DNA of 64,000 bases from Micromonospora cathayae (GCF_028993575.1 NZ_CP118615.1:6725001-6789000), one strand, 5' to 3'. Shown: positions 31,518 through 41,269, numbered from the stretch's first letter. A program made the numbers and translations. The notes: a model not told the origin generated them from the letters alone.

Positions 31518-34500
31518 TCGACCACCGCCCCGGGGTCGAGGACGAACAGGTCCCGCAGCTGGTCGGTGGACAGCTCGGTGAGCCACTGCTCACCACTGCC
31601 GACCACCTTCGCGGCCAGGCCGCGCTTCTCGGTGATCATCGTGGCCACCTTCTCCTCGACCGTGCCCGCGCAGACGAACTTGCGGACCTGGACCCGCCGG
31701 CGCTGCCCGATCCGGAACGCCCGGTCGGTGGCCTGGTCCTCCACCGCCGGATTCCACCACCGGTCGACGTGCACCACGTGGTTGGCGGCGGTCAGGGTCA
31801 GCCCGGTGCCGCCGGCCTTGAGCGACAGGACGAACACCGACGGGCCGCCCGGGGCCTGGAAGCCGGTCACCATCTCGTCCCGTTCGGCCTTGCCCACCCC
31901 ACCGTGCAGGAACAGCACCTCCCGGCCGAACCGGGCCGACAGGTGCCCGCGCAGCATCCCGCCGAACTCGGCGTACTGGCTGAACAGCAGGGCCTTCTCC
32001 CCCGCCGCCAGGACCTCGTCGAGGATCTCCTCCAGCCGGGCCAGCTTGCCGGAGCGGCCGGGCAGCGCCGAGCCGTCCCGCAGCAGGTGGGCGGGGTGGT
32101 TGCAGACCTGCTTGAGCTTGGTCATGGTCGCCAGCACCAGACCACGACGCTCGATCCCGTCGGCCGACTCGATCTTCGCGAGCATGTCGTCCACCACCGC
32201 CCGGTAGAGCCCGGCCTGCTCGGCGGTGAGGTTGCAGAGCACCTCCATCTCCAGCTTCTCGGGCAGGTCGGAGATGATCGAGCGGTCGGTCTTGAGCCGG
32301 CGCAGCACGAACGGACCGGTGATCCGGCGCAGCCGGGCGGCGGCGGCCTCGTCGCCGTGCCGCTCGACCGGTTCGGCGTACTTCTTGCGGAACGTGGCCG
32401 CCGGCCCGAGCAGGCCCGGATTGGCGAACTGCATGATCGACCAGAGGTCGGCGAGCCGGTTCTCCACCGGCGTGCCGGTGACCGCGATCCGGTGCCGCGC
32501 CGGCAGCAGCCGGACCGCCTCGGCCTGCCGGGTCGCCGCGTTCTTGATCGCCTGCGCCTCGTCGACCACCACCCGGTGCCAGGCCACGCCGGCCAACGCC
32601 ACCGCGTCCCGGGCCGCCACCGAGTACGTGGTGATCATCAGGTCGGTGTCGTGCACCGCCTCGGCGAACCGCTCGCCCCGGGCCCGGTCCGCGCCGTGGT
32701 GCACGTGTACCCGCAGTTTCGGGGTGAACCGGGCCGCCTCCCGCTGCCAGTTGCCGACCAGCGACATCGGGCAGACCAGCAGGGTCGGCCCGGTCTCCGG
32801 CGGGTCGGCGGCGAGCAGGGCGAGCAGTTGCACGGTCTTGCCCAGCCCCATGTCGTCGGCGAGGATGCCGCCGAGCCCCAGCGACTGGAGGAACGCCAGC
32901 CAGGCCAGCCCCCGCCGCTGGTACGGCCGCAGCGTCCCGGTGAAGGTCGGCGGCGGGTCCAGTGGGGTGAGCCGCCGTTCGGCCTGGCCGGAGAGCAGGT
33001 CACCGAGGGCCCCGTCGGCGCTGATCTCCACGACCGGCAGCCCGTCCGGGGCGTCACCGTCGGCGAGACCGAGCCGCAGCAGGTCGGCGACGGTCAGCTC
33101 GCCGGAGGACCGGAGCAGCCGCAGACCGGCGGCGAGCCGTCTGGGGTCCAACTCGACCCACTGGCCACGCAGCCGGACCAGCGGGGTCTTCCGGCGCGCC
33201 AGTTCGGTCAGCTCGTCGGCGGTCAGCGGCTGGTCGCCGAGGGCCAACTCCCACCGGTAGTCGACCAGCGCGTCCAGGCCGACCCCGCCGGCGGTCGCGA
33301 CGGTGCCCGGGGCGGTCCGGCTGCGGGCGGTCAGCCGCGCGCCGAGCCGGGCCGTCGGCCGCTGCCACCAGGTCGGCAGCAGTACCCCGAACCCGGCGGC
33401 GTGCAGCACCGGCGCGCCCTCCCGGAGGAACCGGTGCGCGCCCTCGATGTCCAGCGTCAACGTCTCCGGGGTGGCGGTGCGCAGCGCGTCGTCCAGGGCC
33501 GGCCAGAGCCGGCTGGCCCGGCCCAGCTCGGCCAGGAGGGTCTCCTGCGGGTCGTCGACCCGGTCCCCGAACACGGCCGCCCCGGCCGGGTCCCGCCACA
33601 CCGTCGCGGCGTCGACCATCAGGTTCGGCTCGTCGGCGGCCTGTAGACCGAACTCGACCCGCCAGCTGTCCGGATCACCGCCCGGCAGGTCGGCGTCCGT
33701 GGGCAGGTCGGGGACGGGCGGCGGTGCGGCCAGGCGGAAGCTGGCCCGGACCGGGCTACCGACCGCGTCGCGCTGCCAGGCGTCCAGTTCGGCGCGGAGA
33801 GCGTCCCGCTCGGCAGGCTCGGCGCGGAAGCCACCCCGGGGGCCGATCAGCGCACGGAGCCAGCCGGCGACCGCGTCGCCCCGACCGGTCCCGGGCAGGC
33901 GCAGGTCACCCAGGGCGGCCCGGGCGGCGGCGTCGGTGAGCGCGTCCAACGCGTCGGCGACCACCTCACCCGGCCCGGCTGCCCCGTCGGCGCGGACCGA
34001 CGGGGGCAGGGCCAGGGTGAGCGCCCGCGCCCAGCCGGCGTCCGCGCCGGTGAGCAGGGGATGCCAGGCGGCGACGCCGTGGTCCGGGTCGGCGCGGTCC
34101 GGGTACGCCGCCCGCTCGTCGTCCAGGACGACCGGAAGGACCCGCCCCCGGGCCACCAGGTCGGTGGCGAACCCGGCCAGCGCGGCGAGGTGCCGCAGGC
34201 CGGCCCCGGGCACCCCGGCGAGGGCGTCGATCCAGCGGAGCAGGGTGAGGGCGTCCGCCGGGGCGTACGTCAGGGTGGGCACCTGCCAGCGGGCCGGGGT
34301 GACCGCACCCCGCAGCGGGTCCACGGCGGCGGTGCGGACCAGTTCCGGCGAGTCGAGCGGTACGCCACCGCGGGTGGGCAGCACGAGCGGCGTGCTGCCG
34401 GCGGTGGCCGCCGTGGCGGCCGGCCCGAGCGCGGCGGTCAACGTGGCGTGGTCGGCGGCGAAGGGGTGCGGCCGTTCCCGGGGCGGGCGGCCGGGCCGGC

Positions 34501-34585
34501 GTGCTGGCCGGGCCGGCGCCGAGCTGGACTCCCCCCAGACGGCGAGCCCCACGCCCACCAGCCACGACCCGTGGACGACCAGCAC
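31514..34585 (-). CDS. SNF2-family DNA helicase/ATPase
   Basis: A 1023-aa SWI2/SNF2 ATPase. The start is GTG 34585 (VLVVHGSWLVG), with AGGGGAG 5 nt upstream; the frame continues to 35131 but that part overlaps the divergent kinase gene. The N-terminal half is the SNF2-associated domain of bacterial members. The helicase core begins near residue 545: ILADDMGLGKTVQLL (Walker A), VVDEAQAIKN (DExx box), TGTPVENRLADLW, and motif V/VI LSLKAGGTGLTLTAAN with DQATDRAFRIGQ near the end. Translationally coupled to the SWIM protein. Likely a chromatin-like remodeller or repair factor. Confidence 0.93.
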   Translation of the reverse strand: MLVVHGSWLVGVGLAVWGESSSAPARPARRPGRPPRERPHPFAADHATLTAALGPAATAATAGSTPLVLPTRGGVPLDSPELVRTAAVDPLRGAVTPARWQVPTLTYAPADALTLLRWIDALAGVPGAGLRHLAALAGFATDLVARGRVLPVVLDDERAAYPDRADPDHGVAAWHPLLTGADAGWARALTLALPPSVRADGAAGPGEVVADALDALTDAAARAALGDLRLPGTGRGDAVAGWLRALIGPRGGFRAEPAERDALRAELDAWQRDAVGSPVRASFRLAAPPPVPDLPTDADLPGGDPDSWRVEFGLQAADEPNLMVDAATVWRDPAGAAVFGDRVDDPQETLLAELGRASRLWPALDDALRTATPETLTLDIEGAHRFLREGAPVLHAAGFGVLLPTWWQRPTARLGARLTARSRTAPGTVATAGGVGLDALVDYRWELALGDQPLTADELTELARRKTPLVRLRGQWVELDPRRLAAGLRLLRSSGELTVADLLRLGLADGDAPDGLPVVEISADGALGDLLSGQAERRLTPLDPPPTFTGTLRPYQRRGLAWLAFLQSLGLGGILADDMGLGKTVQLLALLAADPPETGPTLLVCPMSLVGNWQREAARFTPKLRVHVHHGADRARGERFAEAVHDTDLMITTYSVAARDAVALAGVAWHRVVVDEAQAIKNAATRQAEAVRLLPARHRIAVTGTPVENRLADLWSIMQFANPGLLGPAATFRKKYAEPVERHGDEAAAARLRRITGPFVLRRLKTDRSIISDLPEKLEMEVLCNLTAEQAGLYRAVVDDMLAKIESADGIERRGLVLATMTKLKQVCNHPAHLLRDGSALPGRSGKLARLEEILDEVLAAGEKALLFSQYAEFGGMLRGHLSARFGREVLFLHGGVGKAERDEMVTGFQAPGGPSVFVLSLKAGGTGLTLTAANHVVHVDRWWNPAVEDQATDRAFRIGQRRRVQVRKFVCAGTVEEKVATMITEKRGLAAKVVGSGEQWLTELSTDQLRDLFVLDPGAVVE

Positions 34586-34649
34586 CGTGCTCCCCTCGTC
34601 GACCCCTGGCGACAGGATAGTGAGGCGGCGGCCCGATATCGTCGGCGCC

Positions 34650-35525
34650 ATGTTCGACCTGTTGGTGATCGGCGGTCTGGGCGTGGACGTCCGGGTACGC
34701 GTGCCCACGTTCCCGTTGCCGGTGGTCGACTCGCTCCTGGTCGATCCGATCGACCTGCGGATCGGCAACACCGGTGCCGGGGTGGCGCTGGCCGCCCACG
34801 CGCTCGGCCTGCGGGTGGCGCTGGTCGACGTGCTGGGTGACGACCCGCCCGCCGACGTGGTCCGGGCGGCGCTGGCGCGGACCGGCGTGCACCCGCTGCT
34901 GCGTACCGATCCGGGTGGTACCCGGCGGTCGGTGAACCTGGTCGACCCGACCGGCCGACGGATGTCGCTGCACGATCCCCGCCCGTGGCGCGGGCCGGCC
35001 CCGTTCACCGTCGACGAGCTGGCCGGGCTGGCCGGGCAGGCGGCCCACGTGCATTTGTCGATCATGGATTGGACGCGGGAGCTGCTGCCGGCCCTGCGCA
35101 CCGCCCTCCCGGCCGGCATCGGGCTCTCCACCGACCTGCACGACTGGGACGGCGGGAACGACTACCACCGGCCGTTCGCCGACCTGGCCGAGCTGGTCTT
35201 CGTCAGCGGGGTCCGGCTGGGCGCGTCGGCGGGCCGGGTGGCCGCCGCGCTGGCCCCCCGTACCGTGCTGGTCACCCACGGCGCGGACGGCTCGGTGCTG
35301 CACCGGCCGGGCCACGGTCCGGCGCGGATCCCGGCCGCCGTGCCACCCGCTGCCGTGGTGGACAGCAACGGGGCCGGTGACGCCTTCGCGGCCGGGTTCG
35401 TGGCCGGGCGGCTGCGGGGGGCCGACCCGGAGTCGGCGGCCCGGTACGCGGCCGAGGTCGCGGCGGCGGCCTGCACGCACGACGGCATGGAGTACCCGCC
35501 CGGCCTGCTCCCACCACCCGGCTGA
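34650..35525 (+). CDS. PfkB-family carbohydrate kinase
   Basis: A 291-aa ribokinase-like sugar kinase. N-terminal LLVIGGLGVDVRVRV; substrate-binding RIGNTGAGVALAAHALGL (about 48-65); C-terminal signature VVDSNGAGDAFAAGFVAG (about 235-252), whose GAGD Asp is the catalytic base. The ATG at 34650 is 64 bp from the divergent helicase start. The family phosphorylates sugars or nucleosides; the substrate cannot be read. Confidence 0.92.
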   Translation: MFDLLVIGGLGVDVRVRVPTFPLPVVDSLLVDPIDLRIGNTGAGVALAAHALGLRVALVDVLGDDPPADVVRAALARTGVHPLLRTDPGGTRRSVNLVDPTGRRMSLHDPRPWRGPAPFTVDELAGLAGQAAHVHLSIMDWTRELLPALRTALPAGIGLSTDLHDWDGGNDYHRPFADLAELVFVSGVRLGASAGRVAAALAPRTVLVTHGADGSVLHRPGHGPARIPAAVPPAAVVDSNGAGDAFAAGFVAGRLRGADPESAARYAAEVAAAACTHDGMEYPPGLLPPPG

Positions 35526-35614
35526 CGCCGGGGCAGACCCACCCCGCTGACGCCGGGGCGGCCCAATCGGCTGAGGCCGGGGGGGGCGACGCGGAGCCGC
35601 AGGTGGCCGGCGGG

Positions 35615-36148
35615 TCAGACCGCCCCGGTCTGCCCGTCGGTCAGCTCGCGCAGGATGTCGGCGTGCCCGACGTGCCGGGCGGTCTCCTCGATCATGTGGA
35701 CGTAGATCCACCGCAGGTTCACCTCGCCGAGCTGGGGCTGCGGCACGACGTGGTCCAGCGGGAAACGGGCGGCGACCTCGCGGGAGCGGGCGCAGGCCGC
35801 CTCGTACCCGGCGGCCAGCCGCTCGACGGTGTCCCCGGCGCGGATCGTCCAGCTCGCCCGGCCCGATTCCGCCGAGGTCAGGTGCTCGTCGCCGGGTCGG
35901 GGGGCGAGCAGCCGGGGAAACCAGTTCGCCTCGACCATGGTGAGGTGTTTGACCACCCCGGCGACGGTGGTGTCGGACGGCACCAGCCGGCGGGCCGCCT
36001 CGCTGTCGGCCAGGCCGCGCAGCTTCTTGAGCACCACGCCACGGTGCAGGTCGAGGAAAGCCTCCAGGACGGCACGTTCGTCGCCGGTGCGGGCGATCAC
36101 CGGGGCGAGCGTCGGGTCGATGGGCGGGTCGATGGTGGTTTCGGCCAT
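35615..36148 (-). CDS. DUF664/DinB-type (mycothiol-dependent) protein
   Basis: A 177-aa four-helix DinB-superfamily protein, starting at ATG 36148 (MAETTIDPP). Metal-site His residues are visible in VVKHLTMVEANWF (about 62) and VHMIEETARHVGHADILREL (about 148-167), the DUF664 signature. In actinomycetes these act as mycothiol or related thiol S-transferases. The frame's extension to 36334 overlaps the promoter of the divergent gene. Confidence 0.9.
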   Translation of the reverse strand: MAETTIDPPIDPTLAPVIARTGDERAVLEAFLDLHRGVVLKKLRGLADSEAARRLVPSDTTVAGVVKHLTMVEANWFPRLLAPRPGDEHLTSAESGRASWTIRAGDTVERLAAGYEAACARSREVAARFPLDHVVPQPQLGEVNLRWIYVHMIEETARHVGHADILRELTDGQTGAV

Positions 36149-36327
36149 GCGTCGAACCGTAGTGGTGCCGGACCTCGGCGCGCTGCCCGGTTTCCGCCCG
36201 GGACGCCGGTTCGTCCCACCGCCCGGCCCACGGTCAGCGGGGTGCCGGGCCGTGCTGCGGCGGGGTGGCAGGGCCCCGCGCGGCGCATCGCCGTGCGGGT
36301 GGACCTTGGCCGGGGCAGGATGGGGCC

Positions 36328-36531
36328 ATGGCATCCTCGGCAGAGATTCCCCTGGTGGGCGGCACCTTCGACGGCGAGACTGTCACCGTCGAGCTGGACC
36401 CGAACGGGCGGCCCCCACTGACCCACCACCATCTCGGCAGCACCGGGCTGGCGGGCGCGGAGATCTACGAGCTTGAGTCTGCCGAGGGCGAACCCGCCTG
36501 GCGCTACTGCTGGCGTGGCCCGGCCACCTGA
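36328..36531 (+). CDS. Small hypothetical protein
   Basis: A 67-aa protein from ATG 36328 (MASSAEIPLVGGTFDGETV). Short beta-strand-like sequence ending YELESAEGEPAWRYCWRGP, resembling small actinobacterial proteins with a GGxFDG motif. No function known. It is divergent from the DinB gene and convergent with the pyruvyl transferase. Confidence 0.7.
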   Translation: MASSAEIPLVGGTFDGETVTVELDPNGRPPLTHHHLGSTGLAGAEIYELESAEGEPAWRYCWRGPAT

Positions 36532-36576
36532 TCGCGGCGGCCACCGGTGGTGGCGTCGGGGCGAGCCGGGCGGGGC

Positions 36577-37722
36577 TCAGGCGCTGACCCGGGCCCGGTT
36601 GCGGGAACGGAGGCCGTCCAGCACCGCACGGGTGACCCGGGAGGTGCCCCGGGCCTGCTCGCAGAGTTCGGCCACCCGCTGCGCCACCGCCTCGGAGCGC
36701 GTGTCGCGCTCGTCCCAGAGCCGGTCCACCTCGGCCAGCAGCGGGCCCTCCACCTCCCGGGCCACCCCCTTGAGCGCCGGCACCCCCAGCCGTTGGGCCA
36801 GGTCGAAGACCTTGCCGGCGTACGGCAACGGGAGGAACGGCGTGTCCGCCATCGCCGCGAAGATCAGGAAGTGCAGCCGCATGCCGACGGCCAGGTCGAA
36901 GTGGCGCATCAGTCCGAGCACCTGCGGCGGCGAGTAGTCGCCGTGCAGGATGCGTCCCCGCTCGGCGGCGGTCATGTGGGACAGCACCCCGTGCGCGTGC
37001 CGGATGTCGTCCCGTTCCATCGGGACGAAGACCACGTCGGCGTCGATCCGGTGCACCAGGAAGTCACCGACCTGGGCGAGCAGCCGGTGGTACGCGTCGA
37101 CGTCCAGCCGTTCGGCGGCCCGTCCCGGCTCCCGGACGCTCATCCCGACCAGCCGTTTGCCGTCCGGTACGCCCTCCTCGCGCAGCAGTCGCGCCGGGAA
37201 CTCCTCCGGTTCGAGCAGGAACGCCGGGTCGGCGGTGACCGTGATCGGGGTGAGCAGCCCCGCCTCTTCCAGGACCACCCGGGACTCCTCGTCCCGGACG
37301 GTCACCTCGGTCGCGCCGGTCAGCGTCTCGCGGACCATGCCGCAGTCCACCGCCTCGGTGAGCGGCCCGACCCCCACGGCGTAGGTGAGCAGCGGCAGGC
37401 CGCGTTCCTGCGCGACCCGGACCACCCGCAGGTAGCGGCGGGCCTCCCGGTCGTAGAGGATGCCGCCGCCGCCGAGGATCAGCAGGTCCAGCCGGTCCAG
37501 TACGGCCGCCGAGTCGACCCGGCTGACGCCCTCCCAGGGCACCGCCTCCACGTCGGGATGGTGGGTGCGGGTGTGGTCGGGGTTACGGGAGAACACGACG
37601 ATCCGGGCGTTCGGCTCCTGGGAGCGCAGGTCCGTCAGGAGGCCGGTGAGGATGGCCTCGTCCCCGAGGTTCCGGCCCCCGTACGACCCGAGCACACCGA
37701 TCGTCAGCTCGCCCATTGCCAC
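36577..37722 (-). CDS. Polysaccharide pyruvyl transferase (CsaB-like)
   Basis: A 381-aa protein; ATG 37722 or ATG 37716 are both possible. N-terminal GVLGSYGGRNLGDEAILTGL is the family start; LLILGGGGILYDREARRYL (about 82-100), GVGPLTEAVDCGM and MRLHFLIFAAM (about 285) are further signatures. The family transfers pyruvate ketals to cell-wall polysaccharides (CsaB) or related glycans. It stands alone, so the acceptor is unknown. Divergent from the reductase-like gene. Confidence 0.9.
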   Translation of the reverse strand: MAMGELTIGVLGSYGGRNLGDEAILTGLLTDLRSQEPNARIVVFSRNPDHTRTHHPDVEAVPWEGVSRVDSAAVLDRLDLLILGGGGILYDREARRYLRVVRVAQERGLPLLTYAVGVGPLTEAVDCGMVRETLTGATEVTVRDEESRVVLEEAGLLTPITVTADPAFLLEPEEFPARLLREEGVPDGKRLVGMSVREPGRAAERLDVDAYHRLLAQVGDFLVHRIDADVVFVPMERDDIRHAHGVLSHMTAAERGRILHGDYSPPQVLGLMRHFDLAVGMRLHFLIFAAMADTPFLPLPYAGKVFDLAQRLGVPALKGVAREVEGPLLAEVDRLWDERDTRSEAVAQRVAELCEQARGTSRVTRAVLDGLRSRNRARVSA

Positions 37723-37813
37723 CCTCCCCTCGGCGGTCCCCCACGGCTACCCGCCGCCGGGCCGGACATTCCCGAGGATCTTGGCTGGTACGGTCCGAGC
37801 CCGGAGGTCACTC

Positions 37814-38383
37814 ATGCGTTCGCTCGTGTACTACGTCGCCAGCACCCTCGACGGTTTCATCGCCGCGCCCGACGGGTCGTACGATTTCTTCCCCCTGGAA
37901 CCGGACGTGGCGGCCCATCTGGCCGGGGCCTGGCCGCAGACGCTGCCCACCGCCGCGCACCCGGCGTTCGGGATCGACCGGCCGACGGGCCGGTTCGACG
38001 CGGTGGTGATGGGACGCGGCACCTACGAGCCGGCCCTGCGGGTCGGCATCACCAACCCGTACGCCCATCTGGCCCAGTACGTCTTCTCGCGGACCCTGCC
38101 GCCGGCCGACTACCCGGACGTCACGGTCGTCGCCGACGACCCGGTCGGCTACCTGCGGGACCTGAAGAGCCGGCCGGGCGGTGACATCTGGCTCTGCGGT
38201 GGCGGGCAGCTCGCCGGGCTGCTGCTGCCGGAGGTGGACGAGCTGGTCGTGAAGCTGCACCCGATCGTCGCCGGGGAGGGCGTACCGCTCGCCGCCCGAC
38301 GGTTCGACCCGGCGCGGTTCACCCTGGTGGACACCCGGCCGTTCGACAGCGGGCTGGTCATGCTGCACTACCGACGAAGCTGA
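37814..38383 (+). CDS. RibD C-terminal/dihydrofolate-reductase-like protein
   Basis: A 189-aa protein with GGAGG 6 nt before ATG 37814. The fold is seen in VYYVASTLDGFIAAPDGS (1-20), VVMGRGTYEPAL (about 65) and DIWLCGGGQLAGLLL (about 127-141), the NADP(H)-binding region of RibD-C reductases. Stand-alone members reduce unknown substrates and are frequent in actinobacteria. Confidence 0.9.
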   Translation: MRSLVYYVASTLDGFIAAPDGSYDFFPLEPDVAAHLAGAWPQTLPTAAHPAFGIDRPTGRFDAVVMGRGTYEPALRVGITNPYAHLAQYVFSRTLPPADYPDVTVVADDPVGYLRDLKSRPGGDIWLCGGGQLAGLLLPEVDELVVKLHPIVAGEGVPLAARRFDPARFTLVDTRPFDSGLVMLHYRRS

Positions 38384-38485
38384 ACCGGCCCGGCTCGCCG
38401 CAGCCCCGCCCCGGCCGGTCCGCCGGCGCACCCGGCCCGGCCGGCGTGGCCCGGCTGGTCCGCCGGCGTGGCCCCGAGCCGGCTA

Positions 38486-38617
38486 GGTTCTGTCTGGCGC
38501 GGACTCGCCACCCGATACGACAGGGTGGCCGCCAACGTCCAGGCCACCCTGGACCTGGTCGAAACCCTCGACTGGCTACGCGCCGTCCCCGGCAACCACG
38601 ATCCGCGATACAGAACC
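38486..38617 (+). mobile_element. IS5-type transposon remnant (132 bp)
   Basis: Ends are GGTTCTGTCTGGCGCGGA (38486-38503) and, inverted, GGTTCTGTATCGCGGA (38617-38602). They share GGTTCTGT and a GCGGA core, as imperfect terminal repeats. Inside on the plus strand a frame reads GLATRYDRVAANVQATLDL, matching the closing RGLATRYDK... segment of IS5-family transposases in actinomycetes. All but the last part of the transposase is missing, so it is a dead element or a MITE-like deletion derivative. No clear target duplication. Confidence 0.6.
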
Positions 38618-38644
38618 CAGCCGCACCGACCCGATGGCTTCGGG

Positions 38645-39082
38645 TCAGGTCCGCTTGCGGCTCGCGATCTCTTCAGAGAGCTGCTGCACACGGGCGGGGT
38701 CCGCGTCCCGGGCGAGGGCGACGTAGTGGTCCATGACGGCCGGCCGGTAGCGCACGGGCAACGTCTGTCCCGGGGCGAGTCGGGTGAGCTCGGTGATCGT
38801 GAGGTCTTCGTCTGCGATACCGCGGAACGAGATGCCGTCGGCGGTCTCCACGTCGAACATCAGGACCACGCGCGGGTTGCTGTTGACCTCCCGCCAGTCG
38901 ACGAGAACGCCGAGCGCAAGCGCCCCCGTACGCAGTTCCGCATTGCGCTTCCGTGCAGCACTGCTCAGGAGCGGGTTCGGGGCGACACCCGGAAAGTCGG
39001 GCCCGACGCCGAGCGATTCCCGACTCAGGTCGGGCCTGAGCTGCGCCATCAGATCGTTGAGGTTCTTCTTCCAACCGAACAT
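38645..39082 (-). CDS. Hypothetical protein
   Basis: A 145-aa soluble protein from ATG 39082 (MFGWKKNLNDLMAQLRPD). The middle part is beta-rich (ALALGVLVDWREVNSNPRVVL, then FDVETADGISFRGIADEDL), and the end is a charged helix (DPARVQQLSEEIASRKRT). No domain recognised. It follows the IS remnant. The 255-bp region 39083-39337 behind it contains nothing I can identify. Confidence 0.75.
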   Translation of the reverse strand: MFGWKKNLNDLMAQLRPDLSRESLGVGPDFPGVAPNPLLSSAARKRNAELRTGALALGVLVDWREVNSNPRVVLMFDVETADGISFRGIADEDLTITELTRLAPGQTLPVRYRPAVMDHYVALARDADPARVQQLSEEIASRKRT

Positions 39083-39337
39083 CCTGCCCCCTCAGACCGG
39101 TGCCGGAATCTCGGCCTGGCGCCTCGCCCGCACCGCGACTATACGTCGCCGGCCATTCCCATCCGGCCCGGTCGTCCCGTCGGTCTCGGGAGCATTCCCT
39201 CGGTCAACGACCATTGGGCATCCGAGAGCAACCGAGAGCGCGACACGGGACCAGAGTTCCAGCCAGAACGCTCGGCCTTGGTCGGACACGCCCTAATCCG
39301 CTTGCCGCGGCCGGGGCGGGGCGGCCACCGTGGACGG

Positions 39338-40273
39338 ATGGACGCCGCCACGAACCGCCGGATCGGCTGGGCCGACCTGCCCGCGTCGGTCCGGTCCGGG
39401 GTCGGACGGATTCTCGGGGGCGAGGTGGTCGCGGCGGTGTCCCAGCCGGGCGGTTTCTCCCCCGGTACCGCCGACCGGGTCCGCACCGCCGACGGGCGGC
39501 GGGCCTTCGTCAAGGCGGCCAGTCCCGCCGTGGACGAACGCTGTGCCCGACTGCACCGCAGGGAGGCCCGCAACGCGGCCGTCCTGCCGCCGGGCGCGCC
39601 GGTGTCCCGGCTGCTCGGCTGCCACGACGACGGTGACTGGGTGGCGCTGGTCTACGCCGACGTCGACGGCCGGCATCCGGTGACGCCGTGGCGCGCGGAC
39701 GAGTTGGCCGCCGTCCAGGACACCCTGGAGACGATGGCCCGGGTGCTCACCCCCGCGCCGGCCGGCCCGGTGCGCACCGCGGCCCGCTCGCTCGGGCCGG
39801 ACTTCGCCGGCTGGCACCGGATCGCCGCCGACCCGCCCGCCGACCTGGACCCGTGGGTACGGGCACACCTCGACGAGCTGCGCGCCGCCGCCGACGCGGG
39901 GCTGGCCGCGCTGACCGGCGACACCCTGTGCCACCTGGACGTACGCGCCGACAACCTGCTGATCGACGGGGCCGGCACGGTCACCGTGGTCGACTGGCCG
40001 TGGGCCTGCCGGGGGCCGGCCTGGCTGGACAGCATCCTCCTGCTGATCAACGTCCAGCTGTACGGCGGGCACGACACCGAGGCGCTGCTGCGGGCCCGAC
40101 CGTGCACCGCCGGGGTGGATCCGGCGGCGGTGACCGGGGTGCTGGCCGGGATGGCCGGCTTCTTCCTCGACGGGGCCCGCCAGCCGCCCCCGCCGGCGGT
40201 GCCGACCGTGCGGGCGTTCCAGCGCGCCCAGGCGGACGCCCTGCTGCCCTGGTTGGCCCGGCGGCTGCCCTGA
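39338..40273 (+). CDS. Aminoglycoside-phosphotransferase-like kinase
   Basis: A 311-aa APH/choline-kinase-fold protein from ATG 39338. The catalytic loop LCHLDVRADNLLI (about 202-214, HxDxxxxN) and the metal-binding VVDWPWACRG (about 223) are present; the N-lobe has GGFSPGTADRVRTADGRRAFVKAA with the ATP-site Lys. Such actinobacterial proteins phosphorylate small molecules; resistance activity cannot be inferred. It stands alone. Confidence 0.9.
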   Translation: MDAATNRRIGWADLPASVRSGVGRILGGEVVAAVSQPGGFSPGTADRVRTADGRRAFVKAASPAVDERCARLHRREARNAAVLPPGAPVSRLLGCHDDGDWVALVYADVDGRHPVTPWRADELAAVQDTLETMARVLTPAPAGPVRTAARSLGPDFAGWHRIAADPPADLDPWVRAHLDELRAAADAGLAALTGDTLCHLDVRADNLLIDGAGTVTVVDWPWACRGPAWLDSILLLINVQLYGGHDTEALLRARPCTAGVDPAAVTGVLAGMAGFFLDGARQPPPPAVPTVRAFQRAQADALLPWLARRLP

Positions 40274-40304
40274 AGCCGGGCGCTCAGACAGCCGGGCGGG
40301 CCGG

Positions 40305-41102
40305 TCAGCCGGGCCGGTGGACCGGGTGGGTGAGGAAGCCGACGACGGCCGCCGCGAGGGCCGGCGAGCCGACGATGTCGTAGTGGGTCAGGCCGGGCAG
40401 CACGGCCAGCCGGGCGGTGGGCCGGCCGCTGCCGTCCCAGCCGGCGTCCCGGTGCCCGCCGCCGAGCAGCCCGAAGAACTCCACCACGTGGGCCGTGCGG
40501 ACCGCGTCGGCGTCGGCGAAGACCAGCAGCGTGGGCAGGGTCAACCGGGCCACCTCGGCGGACCAGTCGTAGTCCCGCCGCAGCAGCGCGCCGAGCTTGG
40601 TCCAGAGCACCGGCCAGTCCTGTGGGCGCGGCGCGACCCGCGCGTAGTGCTCGTACGTGGGTGAGGCGCGGGTCTGTTCGGCGGTCTCCGGCCCCATCCG
40701 GGCCATCCCGTCGCGCACCTCCGGGTACCAGCCGTCGCGGCGGCACGGGACGGAGACGCAGACCAGCCGGCGCACCAGGCCCGGATGTTGGATCGCGGTA
40801 CGCAGGGCCACCGCACCGCCCAGCGAGTACCCGAGCAGGTCCGCCCCGGCCAGGCCGAGGTGGCCGAGCAGGGCGGCCACGTCGTCGGCGAGCCACTCGT
40901 GGCGCAGCGGCCGGTCCACGTCCGGGGTACGACCGTGCGCCTGGAGGTCGACGGTGACCACCCGGCGGTGCGCGGTGAGCGCCGGCAGCAGCGGCGCGAA
41001 CATCTCCCCGGAGCCGATACCACCGTGCAGCAGCACCAGCGGCGGGCCGGCGCCGTGGCTGGTGTGCCACAGGCGTACCCCGTTGACGTGGGCGTAGCTC
41101 AC
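40305..41102 (-). CDS. Alpha/beta-fold hydrolase
   Basis: A 265-aa protein, starting at GTG 41102 with GGAGGGG directly upstream; the longer frame to 41549 is spurious. LVLLHGGIGSGEMF (oxyanion region, about 22), nucleophile elbow DLLGYSLGGAVALR with Ser (about 91), acid in LVFADADAVR and His in PGLTHYDIVG. Substrate unknown. Convergent with the APH-like gene. Confidence 0.9.
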   Translation of the reverse strand: MSYAHVNGVRLWHTSHGAGPPLVLLHGGIGSGEMFAPLLPALTAHRRVVTVDLQAHGRTPDVDRPLRHEWLADDVAALLGHLGLAGADLLGYSLGGAVALRTAIQHPGLVRRLVCVSVPCRRDGWYPEVRDGMARMGPETAEQTRASPTYEHYARVAPRPQDWPVLWTKLGALLRRDYDWSAEVARLTLPTLLVFADADAVRTAHVVEFFGLLGGGHRDAGWDGSGRPTARLAVLPGLTHYDIVGSPALAAAVVGFLTHPVHRPG

Positions 41103-41269
41103 GGCCCCTCCGGTTCCGGTACGGCGGTCTCTTCCGGCGGGGGTTCCCGTTCCGCCGGGAAGCGCACCTGTCCGCCCGGCCGGCCGCCACCGCGCCGCGC
41201 GCCCCGCGACGGTGGTGACGACCGACGGGCGGGTCGGCGCGTTCCGGGCCGACCGTTGCGTGGCTGGCG

